Assembly: GCF_032854445.1 (NCBI RefSeq)
Contig: NC_088296.1
Coordinates: 17,967,485-18,031,484, forward strand
Source: Liolophura sinensis
Lineage: Eukaryota; Mollusca; Polyplacophora; Chitonida; Chitonidae
DNA length: 64,000 nucleotides
Direction: 5' to 3'
Program-made: the position numbers and the translations under genes
Part shown: piece after piece, positions 34,301-48,253 of the stretch
Numbering within the stretch: the stretch's first letter is position 1
Layout of the letters: each line of letters starts with the position of its first letter
Notes under the pieces: generated by a model
Seen by the model: the letters and a program-made list of their open reading frames with translations, nothing else
The model's database searches: none
What the model was told of the DNA's origin: nothing

Positions 34301-34745
34301 GTCTTTATATTTTCTACAAAACTGACCTGCAAAAGTGCTGTCTTCACTGTACGTTGTCATGGAAATTATGCTAAGCGTAGTTTGCCAAAACTTCGTAAGA
34401 CAGATCGTAGGACGAGTTCATTTTCTTACGTGGTTAAAGCTATGCATATGTTTTCTTGAGAATGAAAAAAAAAATGGCTGACAAACGAAATAGTCAAACA
34501 TATATATAAGTGTGCAGAAACCCGAGATAAAAACTTTCGTATCTCAATAATATATTTCCGTAAGATATATACTCTGGTTAATCAAATATTTTCGAGCAAA
34601 CATTTCTCAGGGATGGCTTGTTCGCAGGAAACTCTAATTATGTTAGAATTTCATCACCTTGGCTGGCTTTCCCCAAATTACTAAATGTACACTTTAGTGC
34701 AGACCCTAGGCGCCGGTTCAGATCAGTCATAAAATCCGAATGATC

Positions 34746-34793
34746 CTAATTCATATTTTCGTAGATCTCTGAGCTTCTTTCTCCTCGTGGCAC
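34746..34793 (-). CDS. Gene B terminal exon: 15-aa tail with YENM motif
   Basis: 48 bp including stop TAG; acceptor 'cttttttctccag' type on the minus strand. Encodes [15 protein letters not shown]. Compared with gene A there are only three residue changes; SSEIYEN is unchanged. Confidence 0.7.
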   Translation of the reverse strand: MPRGERSSEIYENMN

Positions 34794-37700
34794 CTGGAGA
34801 AAAAAGATAAATCTTATAAATCTATGACACATGAGGATAACTTAATCTTGACATCTTTAATTTCTGTGAAAAACCAGATTTGTACAATTCCCAGACGAAT
34901 GCTAACGTCACACTTGTCTATCCTACACTCAAGGTTACATTTGTCTATCCTACACAGACGTTACATTTGTCTATCCTACACTCAAGGTTACATTTGTCTA
35001 TCCTACACAGACGTTACATTTGTCTATCCTACACTCAAGGTTACATTTGTCTATCCTACACAGACGTTACATTTGTCTATCCTACACTCAAGGTTACATT
35101 TGTCTATCCTATACAGACGTTACATTTGACTGTCCTTCACTCACGTTGCATTTGTCTATCCTACACAGACGTTACATTTGTCTATCCTACACAGACGTTA
35201 CAATTGTCTATCCTACACAGACGTTACATTTGTCTATCCTACACTCACTTTACATTTGTCTATCCTACACTCACTTTACATTTGTCCATCCTACACTCAC
35301 TTTACATTTGTCGATCCTTCACTCACGTTACATTTGACTATCCTACACAGACGTTACATTTGTCCATCCTACACAGACGTTACATTTGTCTATCCTACGG
35401 TCACGTTACATTTGTCTATCCTACACTCACGTCACACTTGTCTATCCTACGGTCACGTTACATTTGTCTATCCTACACTCACGTCACACTTGTCTATCCT
35501 AAACTCACTTTACATTTGTCACTCATTCACTCACGTCACATTTGTCTAACCTACGCTCACGTTGCCCTTGTCTATCCTAAACTCACGTTACATTTGTCTA
35601 TCCTACACTCACATTACATTTGTCTATCCTACACTCACATTACATTGGTCTATCCTACACTCACGTTACACTTGTCTATTATACGCTCACGTTACACTTG
35701 TCTATACTACGCTAAGGTTACATTTGTCTATCCTTCACTCACGTTACATTTGTCTATCGTACGCTCACGTTACACTTGTTTATTCTACGCTCACGTTACA
35801 TTTGTCTATCCTACGCTCACTTTACATTTGTCTATCCTTCACTCACGTCGCATTTGTCTAACCTACGCTCACGTACATTTGTCTATCCTAAATTCACGTT
35901 ACATTTGTCTATCCTACACTCACATTATATTTGTCTATCCTACACTCACATTACAATCGTCTATCCTACACTTACGTTGCACTTGTCTATCGTACGCTGA
36001 CGTTACACTTTTGTCTATCCTACGCTCACGTTACATTTGTCTATCCTAAACTCATGTTACATTTGTCTAACCTACGCTCACGTTACACTTGTTTATTCTA
36101 CGCTCACTTTACATTTGTCTATCCCACATTCACGTTACACTTGTCTGTCGAACGCTTACGTTACACTTGTCTACCCGACACTCACGTTACATTTGTCTAA
36201 CTTACGCTCACGTTACATTTGTCTATCTTACGCTCACGTTACACTTGTCTATTGTACGCTCACGTTTCTATCTTATACTTACACTGCATTTGTTTAACAA
36301 CACGCAGACGTTACATTTGTCTATCCCACGCTGAGGTCACATTTGTCTATCTTACGCTCAAATCGCCTTTGTATATCCTACACTCAAAATACATGTGTGT
36401 ACCATCTCCACATTTGTCTAATCTACGCTCCGATAACATTTACTTTCTTTACACGCATATAGCATGTGGTGTTCCTAACACTCACATAACATTTGTTGTT
36501 CCTGAGAAAATTAGTGTTCCTTATACTCACATTACATTTGTTGCTCTTTACACTCACACAACATGTGTTGCTCTTTACACTCACATAACATTTACTGTTC
36601 CTTACACTAACATAACATTCGTTGCTCCTTATACTCACAAAACATTTGTTGCTCCTTACACTCACATAATATGTGCTGCTCCTTTCACTCACACAACAGT
36701 TGTTGTTGCTTACACTCAGATAGCATTTCATGTTAATCACACTCACGTGACATTTATTGGTCCTTAAATGTTCACGAGGATAGTATTTTCTGATAATCAC
36801 ACTTACATAACAGTTGCCGTTCCTTACACTTACAGAACATTTGTTGTCTCCCGATAATGAGATCATTATTTGTGTATGTTCAACATACATATGCGTGAGC
36901 TGAACGTTAAGATTCAGACTTACCTGGGCGGAATCATAATGTGACTTGATCTCTTGTTGAAATCTTATGTACCAGCGCCGTCCCTTGACAGTGGAGATAA
37001 CAGCATAGATCATCAGCACGAGGGAAATCCCCGCCAGCACACACACTCCCGCCAGAAGACCAGTGGATGAAGCTTTGTTTGATTCAGGCCTCCCTTTGAT
37101 ACCAGCCGTCTCTAGAATGAAAAAAAAAAACAATACAAGGCTTTTGATTGGTCATTCCGCTACAGATAAACCACTGCATTCGCCAAAAAGGCAAATAATA
37201 CAGCCTGACGACCCGGTTTTGTCTGTTATACTGACAGATACAAATTTTAGACATGTAACAATGGTAACGCTTATGTACCTTAATTATACAAAAGTAATAT
37301 ACAAGACTGCGGGGCTTTTGAGGTGGGAAATATGCCGGTCTGTTCTGCATGAAAAAAGAAGGAAAAGTATTTGTTGTGTGAAAGGCAACGACAATTTTTT
37401 ATTTATCTCTATACCTGTTGTTGTATTTAAGCCTTATATATCTATAGGGGCCTCCGTGGCTCAGTTGCTTAGCGCGCTAACGCAGCGTGATAACCCAGAG
37501 TCCTCTCACCAATGCGGTCACTGTGACTTCAAGTCCAGCTCATGGTGGCTTCCTCTCCGGAAGGGGAAGGCTTTCCAGCAACCTGCGGAAGGTTGTGGGT
37601 TTCCCTTTGGCTATGACCGGTTTCCTCCCACCATATTGTTGGCCGCCGTCGCATAAGTGAAATATTCTTGAGTACGGCATAAAACGCCAATCAAATAAAT

Positions 37701-40700
37701 AAATAAATAAATCTGTATCTATACGTGTTGTTGTATTTAAGCCTTCAATCTTTATACTTGTTATTGTATTTAAGTCATCTATCTTTATACTTGCTGTTGT
37801 ATTTCCTCTGACAGAACACATCAGAAAGCACGAAATACAAGTCTCTACAGTATGGTCTGAAGTTTTAAGGAAATAGGAATAATAAGCACTGCTTAACTCC
37901 ATTATACACCATTTATTACACATGTTTAGAGAAACTAGGCATTACGAAAAATAAAACAACCACACGAATCAACGGCACCAGTGACTAAAAGTGGAAACAA
38001 ATAAAAGAGCCACAAACTGGTTAGCAGTGCGGAGAGACCCAAGATAAAAGCTACAGTAAATCCATTATACATTTCCCTAAGATAACTGTTCAGATTATTC
38101 AAGAGTTTTCAAAAAAAATTACTCTGTACTGGCTTCTCCTCAAAAGAAAACTGTTTTTATAACTTTATTCCCTCTAAAGGCTTTCCCCAAATTATTTCAA
38201 TGTATATTACAGTGTAGATCAGAATACTTCTGATCCTAGTTCATATTTCCGTCGTTCTCGGGATGCGAATTAAATGTTTTACAGTGCATATTCGCGTAAT
38301 GACAGTATGAGAGATCATTATTTCGATACCGTCGTCATGTTACCTTTGTTTTGGGGGGATTTGGCCCAAATTAGTGACATTTTATTCGTCCTGAAGTAGA
38401 TTTGCACTGTAAAGCAGGTATTGTAGAATTTAGGATAAAAAACGTTTGTTGCCTGTATTTAACTGTAAAGTTACAGTCAAGTATTAAAGTGGAACACATA
38501 TCACTAAGTTATTTTGCTGTAAAATTAGTCAAGTTTCAAAGTATAACACATAGTACTAAGTTATTTTGCAAATGTAAAATTACATTTAAGTTTTAAAGTG
38601 TAATTCATATTACTAAGTAAACGTACCGTTTTTATTCGGCTCTGGGGTATGAACATTTAGTGCGGATCCTGAAACTATAAAGTTAAAAACGATTATTGAT
38701 TGATTTATCGACTTATTTGATTCGTGTTTTACGCTGTAATCACGAATAATTCGCATAAAATGGCTGACATCATTACGATGGGAGGAAACTAGGCACTGCC
38801 GTCAGGAATCCCATCCCCAGATCAGTGACAAACCGTCTCACGCACGATCGGAGAGAAAGCCAGCATAAACTGGGCATGAACACAACAATCCCAACGGTAA
38901 CAGGCCCCTGGGCTGTCGTGCTGCGCCGGAACGTTAACCACTAGGCCACGAAGGCCATAAAAGTGATTGAAGGATAAAGGATATGAAGATAAGAAAACAA
39001 GGTGATGGATTGTGATTGACTGCGGTTTCCCATTCACCACCTTGTAACATATCCTACTCGGAATTGAGCATACTTACAATGTAATGGCATCCACAATTAT
39101 ACTTTGTCCAACTTTTATATCTTTGTGCTTAACTTGGATAGACAATTTGGTCATTGTCAGAATCCAGGTCAGTGCTCCGTTTTTTTCGCTAGGCCACATT
39201 CGTAGTCATATTAAAAAGAAAAACAGATAAGAACAACACTTTTTACATGTAATGTACGTTTATATCCACCCAGCTACATTCATAGACATGACAGAGAACC
39301 TCACCTTCTTGACAATTATCTCCCTTGTATCCAGCAGCGCAGCCACCATCGTCACATGTTCCGTTGATGCGGTTACACGAGATGGCGTGCTTACAGTGAC
39401 ATATATACGAACATTGCTCTCCGAACCGGCCAGTCGTACATTCTGGTGTTAACAAGATTTTCAGACATTCACACGAATAATTCTACCAAATGATGCACAT
39501 GTTTCGGTCATAACTCGCAGTATTTCTGGATCGTCAAGGTTAAAGATGTCAATAAGTAAATTCTTCTTGACTTGTCTTTGTCAGGTAGGACACAGGCAAA
39601 CTTTGATAGGTTGGTACCATGCTGGGCCTTTCCTTGTAGTGCCAATTGAACAGCTTGATACAGCTCAGTAAAAGTGTGGTACAGCTCAACTACAGCGTGG
39701 TACAGCTCAATATAACCGATTATTATTTTTTTGCAGTATTAAACTATCATGTAGCAATCTGACACTGAACTGTTCAACCTAGGATAATAGAAATATATTT
39801 AGCAATTGATTTGTTTCAAGTCTACCTTTTCACTTTTATGACTGGGTGAAAAAGAATGGTTATGTTCTCTGTGTTACATGAACACATGTGTTACTACCTA
39901 AGAAACTGACTGGTAGTGTACAGGTTGGGGGTTGGGGTGTGTTCATTGCAGTACCACTGCGTTCAGAACCAAATGGCAGCAATTGGTATGGCTGTATTGG
40001 CTGTATGGAGTTTTTATGACACTTTTTTTTATAACTTTATTGCCGCTAAAGGCTTTCCCCAAATTATTTCAATGTATATTACAGTGTAGATCAGAATACT
40101 TCTGATCCTAGTTCATATTTCCGTCGTTCTCGGGATGCGAATTAAATGTTTCACAGTGCATATCCGCGTAATGACAGTATGAGAGATCATTATTTTGGCA
40201 CAGTCGTCACGTTACCTTTGTTTTGGCGAGATTTGGCCCAAATTAGTGACCTTTTATTCGTCCTGAAGTAGATTTGCACTGTAAAGCATGTATTGTAGAA
40301 TTTAGGATAAATAACGTTTGTTGCCTGTATTTAACTGTAAAGTTACAGTCAAGTATTAAAGTGGAACACATATCACTAAGTTATTTTGCTGTAAAATTAG
40401 TCAAGTTTCAAAGTATAACACATAGTACTAAGTTATTTTGCTGTAAAATTCCAGTAAAGTTTTAAAGTGTAATTCATATTACTAAGTACACGTACCGTTT
40501 TTATTCGGCTCTGGGGTATGAACGTTTGGTGTGGATCCTGAAACTGTAAAGTTAAAAATGATTATTGATTGATTTATCGATTTATCTGATTCGTGTTTTA
40601 CACTGTAATCACGAATAATTCACTTATACAATGGCTGACATCATTACGATGGGAGGAAACTGGGAACTGCCGTCAGGAATCCCATCCCCAGATCAGTGAC

Positions 40701-43700
40701 AAACCGTCTCAGGCACGATCGGAGAGGAAGCCAGCATAAACTGGGCATGAGCTCACAACAATCCCAACGGTAACAGGCCCCTGGGCTGTCGTGCTGCGCC
40801 GAAACGTTAACCACTAGGCCACGGAGGCCATAAAAGTGATTGAAGGATAAAGGATATGAAGATAAGAAAACAAGGTGATGGACTGTGATTCATTGCGGTT
40901 TCTCATTCACCGCCTTGTAACATATCCTACTCCGAATTGAGCGTACTTACAATGTAATGATACCCACAATTACATTTTGCCCAACTTTTATATCTTTGTA
41001 ATTAACTTGGATAGACACTTTGGTCATTGTCAGAATCCAGGTCAGTGCTCCCTATTTTTCGCTAGGCCACATTCGTAGTCATATTAAAAAGAAAAACAGA
41101 TAAGAACAACACTTTTTACATGTACGTTTATATCCACCCAGCTACATTCATAGACATGAAAGAGAACCTCACCTTCTTGACAATTATCTCCCTTGTATCC
41201 AGCAGCGCAGCCACCATCGTCACATGTTCCGTTGATGTGGTTACACGAGATGGCGTGCTTACAGTGACATATATACGAACATTGCTCTCCAAACCGGCCA
41301 GTCGTACATTCTGGTGTAAACAAGATTTTTAGACATTCACACGAATAATTCTACCAAATGATGCACATATTTCGGTCATAACTCAGTTCAGTAAAAGTGT
41401 GGTACAGCTCAACTACAGCGTGGTACAGCTCAATATAACCGATTATTATTTTTTGCAGTATTAAACTATCATGTAGCAATCTGACACTGAACTGTTCAAC
41501 CTAGGATAATAGAAATATATTTAGCAATTGATTTGTTTCAAGTCTACCTTTTCACTTTTATGACTGGGTGAAAAAGAATGGTTATGTTCTCTGTGTTACA
41601 TGAACACATGTGTTACTACCTAAGAAACTGACTGGTAGTGTACAGGTTGGGGGTTGGGGTGTGTTCATTGCAGTACCACTGCGTTCAGAACCAAATGGCA
41701 GCAATTGGTATGGTTGTTAACAGAGTTTAATGGCGTAACATGTCCAATAGAGCCTTGTTCAGAAAATTTGACACGTTCCTTTTCATACCAATATCATTTC
41801 TTGTTAACATAGGTGAAAACAGTTTCCTAAGTGTCATACTCCCGCCTCTCCCTCCTCCCCTCCCCCCATCTGCCTATTCTCCTCTGTGACTGACACGACA
41901 TACATATATTATTATTACCGTATAGAGTGGTTCTTGGTTTCCATTGGTTAATAAACGCTCATACAATATTCCAGAAAACATGATGTACCACAATAACGTG
42001 CGAAAGCAAAGCAAAGTTACACTCTGAAAGTAATATTCCAAGTTCACAAGGCAATAGTTTACGACCTCGAGTTAAAATCCAACGATTACGTGCGTTTATT
42101 CTTTTACACTTATCTCTCCTTGTGTGGTATCTGACGTCGGCTTCTTTGCATATATGAAGGTCAGAAAAAAAATCAAGGTATCCTAGCTCACTGCCTAATG
42201 TTCAAAAGTCCTCACTAACACTCACCGACTTCTATCACAAGATGATCCTTGGTCTCCTGCTTCAAAGACCAATCCTGTCCACATCAAATGTGACTTACCT
42301 TTATCACACCATGACCCTTAGTATAACACTTAACAACCCAGTGTGTCACAATCCACATCAAATGTGACTTACCTTTATCACACGATGACCCTTGGTATAA
42401 CACTTAACAACCCAGTGTGTCACAATCCACATCAAATGTGACTTACCTTTATCACACCATGACCCTTGATATCCCGCTTAACAACCCAATGTGTCACTGT
42501 CCACATCAAATGTGACTTACCTTTATCACACGATAACCCTTGATATCCCGTTTAACAACCCAATGTGTCACTGTCCACATCAAATGTGACTTACCTTTAT
42601 CACACGATGACCCTTGATATCCCGCTTAACAACCCAATGTGTCACTGTCCACATCAAATGTGACTTACCTTTATCACACGATGACCCTTGATATCCCGCT
42701 TAACAACCCAGTGTGTCTCAATCCACATCAAATGTGACCTACCTCTATCACATCATGACCCTTGATATCCCGCTTAACAATCCAATGTGTCACTGTCCAC
42801 ATCAAATGTGACCTACCTTTATCACACGATGACCCTTAGTATAACACTTAACAACCCAGTGTGTCCCAATGCTCATCAAATGTGACCTACCTCTATCACA
42901 AGATGGCCATTGGTACCCCGCTTCACATCCCTGTGTGCCACATCGCCCGTTCACCTTGTTACAGGAAGCCGGGTTCTTACAGTGACAAACTCTTTCACAG
43001 TTCCTCCCGTAACTTCCGGTCTCGCATTCTAAAGCATTCAAAAGAACACGATTTTCTTGTATAAGGTCGGACTAAAGTAAGGTTAAAGACATATTCACCA
43101 ACTTACAGACTGTGGAGGGCTTCCTTCGGGCACTGCTTTCCGTCAACCATAATGTGGGCTGCCATTGTACAAGTGAAATATTTTTAAGTATACGCCGTAA
43201 AATATACATCAAATAAATCAATCAATAATTAACCCATAATAACTCTCCGAGAGTCGTTACGACAAATTATAAGATGAGCGGGTTAAGTTATTGTAACAGT
43301 TGATTGATAATGTTCTCACAAACACTGCCTCGATATCGATTTGATTTGCTTCAACCAATCCATAAGATACCTTCTTGGCAGCTGTCTCCTTTATATCCAT
43401 TAGTGCATCCCTGTGTGTCACATGTTCCGTTGGCATGGTTACATGAGGCTCTGTTTTTACAATGACATCTGTTCTGACATTTTTCTCCGAACCATCCAGA
43501 TGAACATTCTAGTATAAAGAAAGACAACGAAAACTTAGACAGTAAATATCTGGACCAAACATGCGCAATGTCTCATAAATCTATGGGTAATAAATATAAC
43601 GATCATTCTTCCGCATTGTCCGGTGTTTGTCAGAACCATTGTGAGCCATGACAATACAGGTATCGTTCTCTAAAGTCCAGTGTGTGAACGACCACTTTTG

Positions 43701-46700
43701 CCCGTCACCGCCACCCCTCCCGACGTACCTATGTTACAATATGATCCCTTGTACCCTGCTTCACAGCCCAGTGCATCACATCTTCCGTCCACTTTGTTAC
43801 ACGAGGTCAGGTTTTTGCAGTGACAAACTCCTGCGCAGTTCCTCCCATATTTTCCGATCTCGCAATCTTGAACAGCAAAAGAAAAATGAGGTCTTCATAC
43901 TAGCAGTAATAAACCAATAGCCCTTTCTTTAAAATACTGGCATATACTTGTAGACAATATGTGAAACAGGGTTACAAAATCTCAGATGATATCTTATGTT
44001 TACAATTGGCTATTGAACAGATTGTGACCGAGATGTAAAAGACCCTCGATGTTCAATCGCTATGAGGTGCGAGTACAAACCCCATAGTTGTTAGAGAGTC
44101 CAGGGTCAATCCTGGGTCGAGTCACACCTTAAAAAAGAAATCTTAAAAAGAGGAAGTTGTAACTTGCTCCCTTGGCGTTCAGCATGAAGGGGAAAGAGCA
44201 ACGACTTGTTGACCCGTATCAGTATAATGGCTCGGCCGAAGCGGCTTACTTGCCTTCGGTAAGGCGTCTCAGTGAAACAGCACTAGATAAAAGAGCGGTG
44301 GAAATCCGTCCTGCAATAAGGAGGCACAATACATACACTATTAGGATTCCCTCGTTGTCATATGAGTGAAAAATTGTTAAGTACGACGTTAAACCCCAAG
44401 CACTCACTCAAACCCTATTTTTGCCTGGACGGAAGTTTGCTCACTCCCTCCCTTTCACTGTTCTTGGAGCCCCAAGGGAGCCTTATGAGTCCCTTTACGA
44501 ATTCTTCCTGCCCCCAGTGTGTATCCTGCGCTGATATGCGTGTCGCACAGACCAAACGAGTGGGACATCGCCCTTTTCCCATTTCCTGTATGGTCTCGTT
44601 AGCACAGGTGTAAAACAGCGTTGTGGTGAATTGTAACGAATGATCTAATTTTCTGGACATATTTTCAGCACACCTCCGCCTAGTATAATGTACGGGGTTA
44701 GTATTCCTCACGGTTCTGTCCAAGGTGTAGTACAACATAGATGTAGAACATGAAAGGGTACGCTTAAACATTTCAATTCTCGGAAAAGGTACAGCCAGCA
44801 AATTTTCAGTTTCAGATCTGAGCTGTGGCACTAGTTTACCCTCTCGAAGGTGAATTAAATCTCTGTACCTTGCTGACAATTGTATCCCTTGAATCCCGCT
44901 TGGCAATCCCCCGCACACTGTCCAGTCTCCTTGTCACAATTGTTGACCGGGTAACAGTGACACTTTCCTTCACAGCCTTCTCCAAACTCTCCATAACTGC
45001 AGGCTAGAAAAAAGTCATGGAAAGTTATATAAAAAAAGACAATTTCATGGGATTAAAACAACGTTAAAGCCTCTTTTTTTCATTTTCCAGTGAGAATAAT
45101 ACAGTTCTCTTAATGTTCAAGGGCCCAAGGGACACTACCAAGTTGACATCTCTCATTTGCGTCGAAGTGTTGTATATTTAAATATAGTTTGTCTGTGTAG
45201 TTTGACATCGTCTGCGACAGCGAATGTCTACCCGTTTTCGTGACAACATGTGGTAAATAATTTGTCAGTGTCTACTGAGCTGTCATGGAAAAACTGGTTT
45301 AGTAACCAGAGAGTGTACTGGTTCTGTATCCAGAGAGTGTCCTATTTCTTTCTTTTTTTTTTCTTTTTTTTTCAGTATTTTTTTTTATCTTATTTATACT
45401 AGGAAAAAGCTGGGGAAAATTCTAGTTCATCTCTTCTGTCTGGGTGGGACTGACCGCTGTCAGCTGTTCGTCAGTTCTGTTCCGGTCAGGAGCTTGAGTG
45501 AAGTTGTCAGAGAGGACGATGGTCAGCCGGACGGGAGCGTTTGGGGTTCGCAGATTTAGGGACAGTGCTGTGAGGTCAAACGTTAACATTCTTCTAAATG
45601 GGAAACTAATGATGGACTATGACCATATAACAATGTAGAAATAGTCTACCTCGCTGACAGTTGTCTCCCTTGAACCCGGCAGCACAGCCCTGGTCGTCAC
45701 AAGTGCCGTCCACTTTGTCACACGATGTAACCTTTTTACAGTGACAGATACTCTGACATTGTTGACCAAATCTACCAGCTGAACATTCTGAGAATGGAAA
45801 AAGCAAGAAATATAAAGAAAGAAAAAGCAAAACATTCAACAACAGTGAAAAAAAAGGTATTTGTCTGTACCATAGGCTCCGAAAACAGAACATTTATGTT
45901 CCAGAAGATTCTGATTCCGCGCCAAGAAGCAATCTTCCTTATCCCACAACTGCAATATCGACCACGTTTCAAAATGAAAAATGAAAAATGTACCCTTGTC
46001 ACGCTGAGTTAATATTGCGTATGAAAACAAATAGAAGAGATGATATTTTGACAATTTAATTAATTATCTAATTCTCTAATTTTTCATTTTATATGATGGT
46101 GGTCATCATCGTGGTTGGGAAACGGTCTGGAGTAGGCTTCATCTCCACGACCATCCGCTGGCTGCTGTCAGACCTTCCAACATAGGACATGTGAGTAAGC
46201 CAGCATGCACAGGGACCGCATTGGTGAGAGGCCCCAAGGCCATTGTGCTGTGCTAGCACGCTAATCTCTTGACCACGAAGGCACCTGATATTTATTTTGA
46301 AAAAAAAAAATTAATACCAATACCTGAATAACAGTCGGTTCCGTTGCGTCCATCCGGGCATCCGCGCCGGCACGCCCCTGTTACCCCGTTACACGACTCG
46401 TAGTTATACCGACAGTTACACAGACGATCACACTCGCTTCCGAACCAGTATTCTCCACATCCTGTTTTATCAAAATGACCATTGTGATCTATTTAAGTGA
46501 CTCAGTCACAGAAAATTACAAAAGGTCAAATAAAGTGATAATACATATGAAATCACCCCAGTCATGAACATTTCAGCCACTTATCTCCCTTATCGAACTG
46601 AGGCAAGGCAATACAATTATTGACCTCTGCTATACATGCACACATTTTCAAATGACAAAAATAAATTGGGATTTGAAAGCATCCTTCTGTCAACCTACAA

Positions 46701-48089
46701 CAGATGAAGAGCTCGGAATTTGAAGATTAATCAGATGCGGCACAGGCTACCACTCAACTCTGCAGAGCTTTCTTAGAAAGTCTCAAAGACACAGTGTAAC
46801 TGTATGTCGATCGACCAGGTTTAATTTCAAATAATTGAGTATTACTCACTGTATACTTCCATTTCGCGGATGGCAAGGCTCGTGGTCTTGGGGACGAGCA
46901 GTTTGATGTAAGGACCAGACAAAGGCTGTGTACAGTTGATGACGTACTGTGATTTTCCTATAGCCGTGTTATCTCTGTAGCACAGTTTGGAGTTAATGAA
47001 ATCAGACGACTCGCTAACGTAGATCTTGAAACCGGATAGGTCATTTAGGTCTCTAGCTGCAAAACGATCAAATTTAAAGAGCTTATACCAGAGATTTTTG
47101 GCAAAAAAGGCGGGTGTAAAAAAGATATTCAGCTCTCTATTTCGCGCGTCTGTTGCATTAACCATCGATCACAATGAAAGTTGTTGAGCAACTTTCCCAC
47201 AAAATGCCCCAAGAGCGTAGTGAAAGCTTCTAGTTGCTCTATTCACAAGTGCTCTGATAAAAGCTTCCACTCCAGCTAATAACACTGTTCTGTCCTGCCC
47301 ATATATTTTTTGAAAAGACATTCCACTTGACTACACCAGACGAAGCTGAAATCTACTATTAGCGAAAGCTCTTGATATTTAGCTAGTCTCTACCGCTTTT
47401 GAGTACCTTTATGTAGACTAATACAGCGACACTCAAATTCGGGTTGTACAAAGGCTGATGCTGTGTGAGCAAACAAGACAGTGGTTGTTGAATTACTGCG
47501 CAGTAATGAGTATGGCGAGTTTTTTTTTTTCACTGAGACGCTAGCGCCCATGCATGACGAGTCCTTATGACTCACTGCCACTACACTCAAAAAATTATTC
47601 AAGATTTTAACAGGAAGTCTTGTCTGAGCGTTGCCAGAATGTATTCTGCTATTGCAGCAGATTGTTCTGTTAAATAAAACAGACATATTCTGATAATTCA
47701 GCATTAAAGAATCTCCCGTGAGAAGGTCTCTCTGCAACCTGCGGATGGTCGTAGGTTTTCCTCTGGGTCTGCCCGGTTTCCTCACACCATAAAGATGGCT
47801 GCCGTAATACAAGTGGAATATTCTTGAGTATGGCATAAAAACACCAATCAAATAAATAGTTTCTAACAGATTCATTTTTTCTTAGTGTATACATTAGTGT
47901 TTGTGTGCGCTGGACAAGGTATGACGTTTCTTGGCTCAGTTTTATACATATATATACTGACACTCAAGAATGGTTTCCTACATGATACACACAGAAAGGA
48001 CAAAACGGCTGTCAGGGTTAAAATTTCATACCCAGAGAGAATTTTATATCCCTTTATACCCTTTTCAACACCTGAATAACGATTTTGTT

Positions 48090-48174
<85 letters not shown>

Positions 48175-48192
48175 AACTATATATATCCACCA

Positions 48193-48253
<61 letters not shown>

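Larger units (their letters stand above)
38160..41720 (-). repeat. Local tandem duplication inside gene B (EGF + linker + SINE unit)
   Basis: 38160-40000 and 40028-41720 are copies: ghost terminal exon remnant, linker exon, diverged SINE-A, EGF exon and flank recur at a spacing of about 1868 bp. About 146 bp (39490-39640) are missing from the second unit. Confidence 0.85.
30850..46250 (-). repeat. Right arm of giant imperfect inverted repeat
   Basis: This is the mirror of 1-12660. It is longer because it carries two extra EGF exons and a 74-bp tandem array (42280-43508), a local tandem duplication (38160-41720) and a longer 26-bp array. It lacks about 400 bp that correspond to 11955-12360 of the left arm. 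Beyond 46287 the gene continues with exons that have no counterpart inside the window on the left. Confidence 0.85.

Noticed and set aside
34880-36049. 389-codon ORF with [17 protein letters not shown] repeats
   Set aside because: Artefact of the 26-bp minisatellite; other frames are open too and the array lies inside an intron on the opposite strand.
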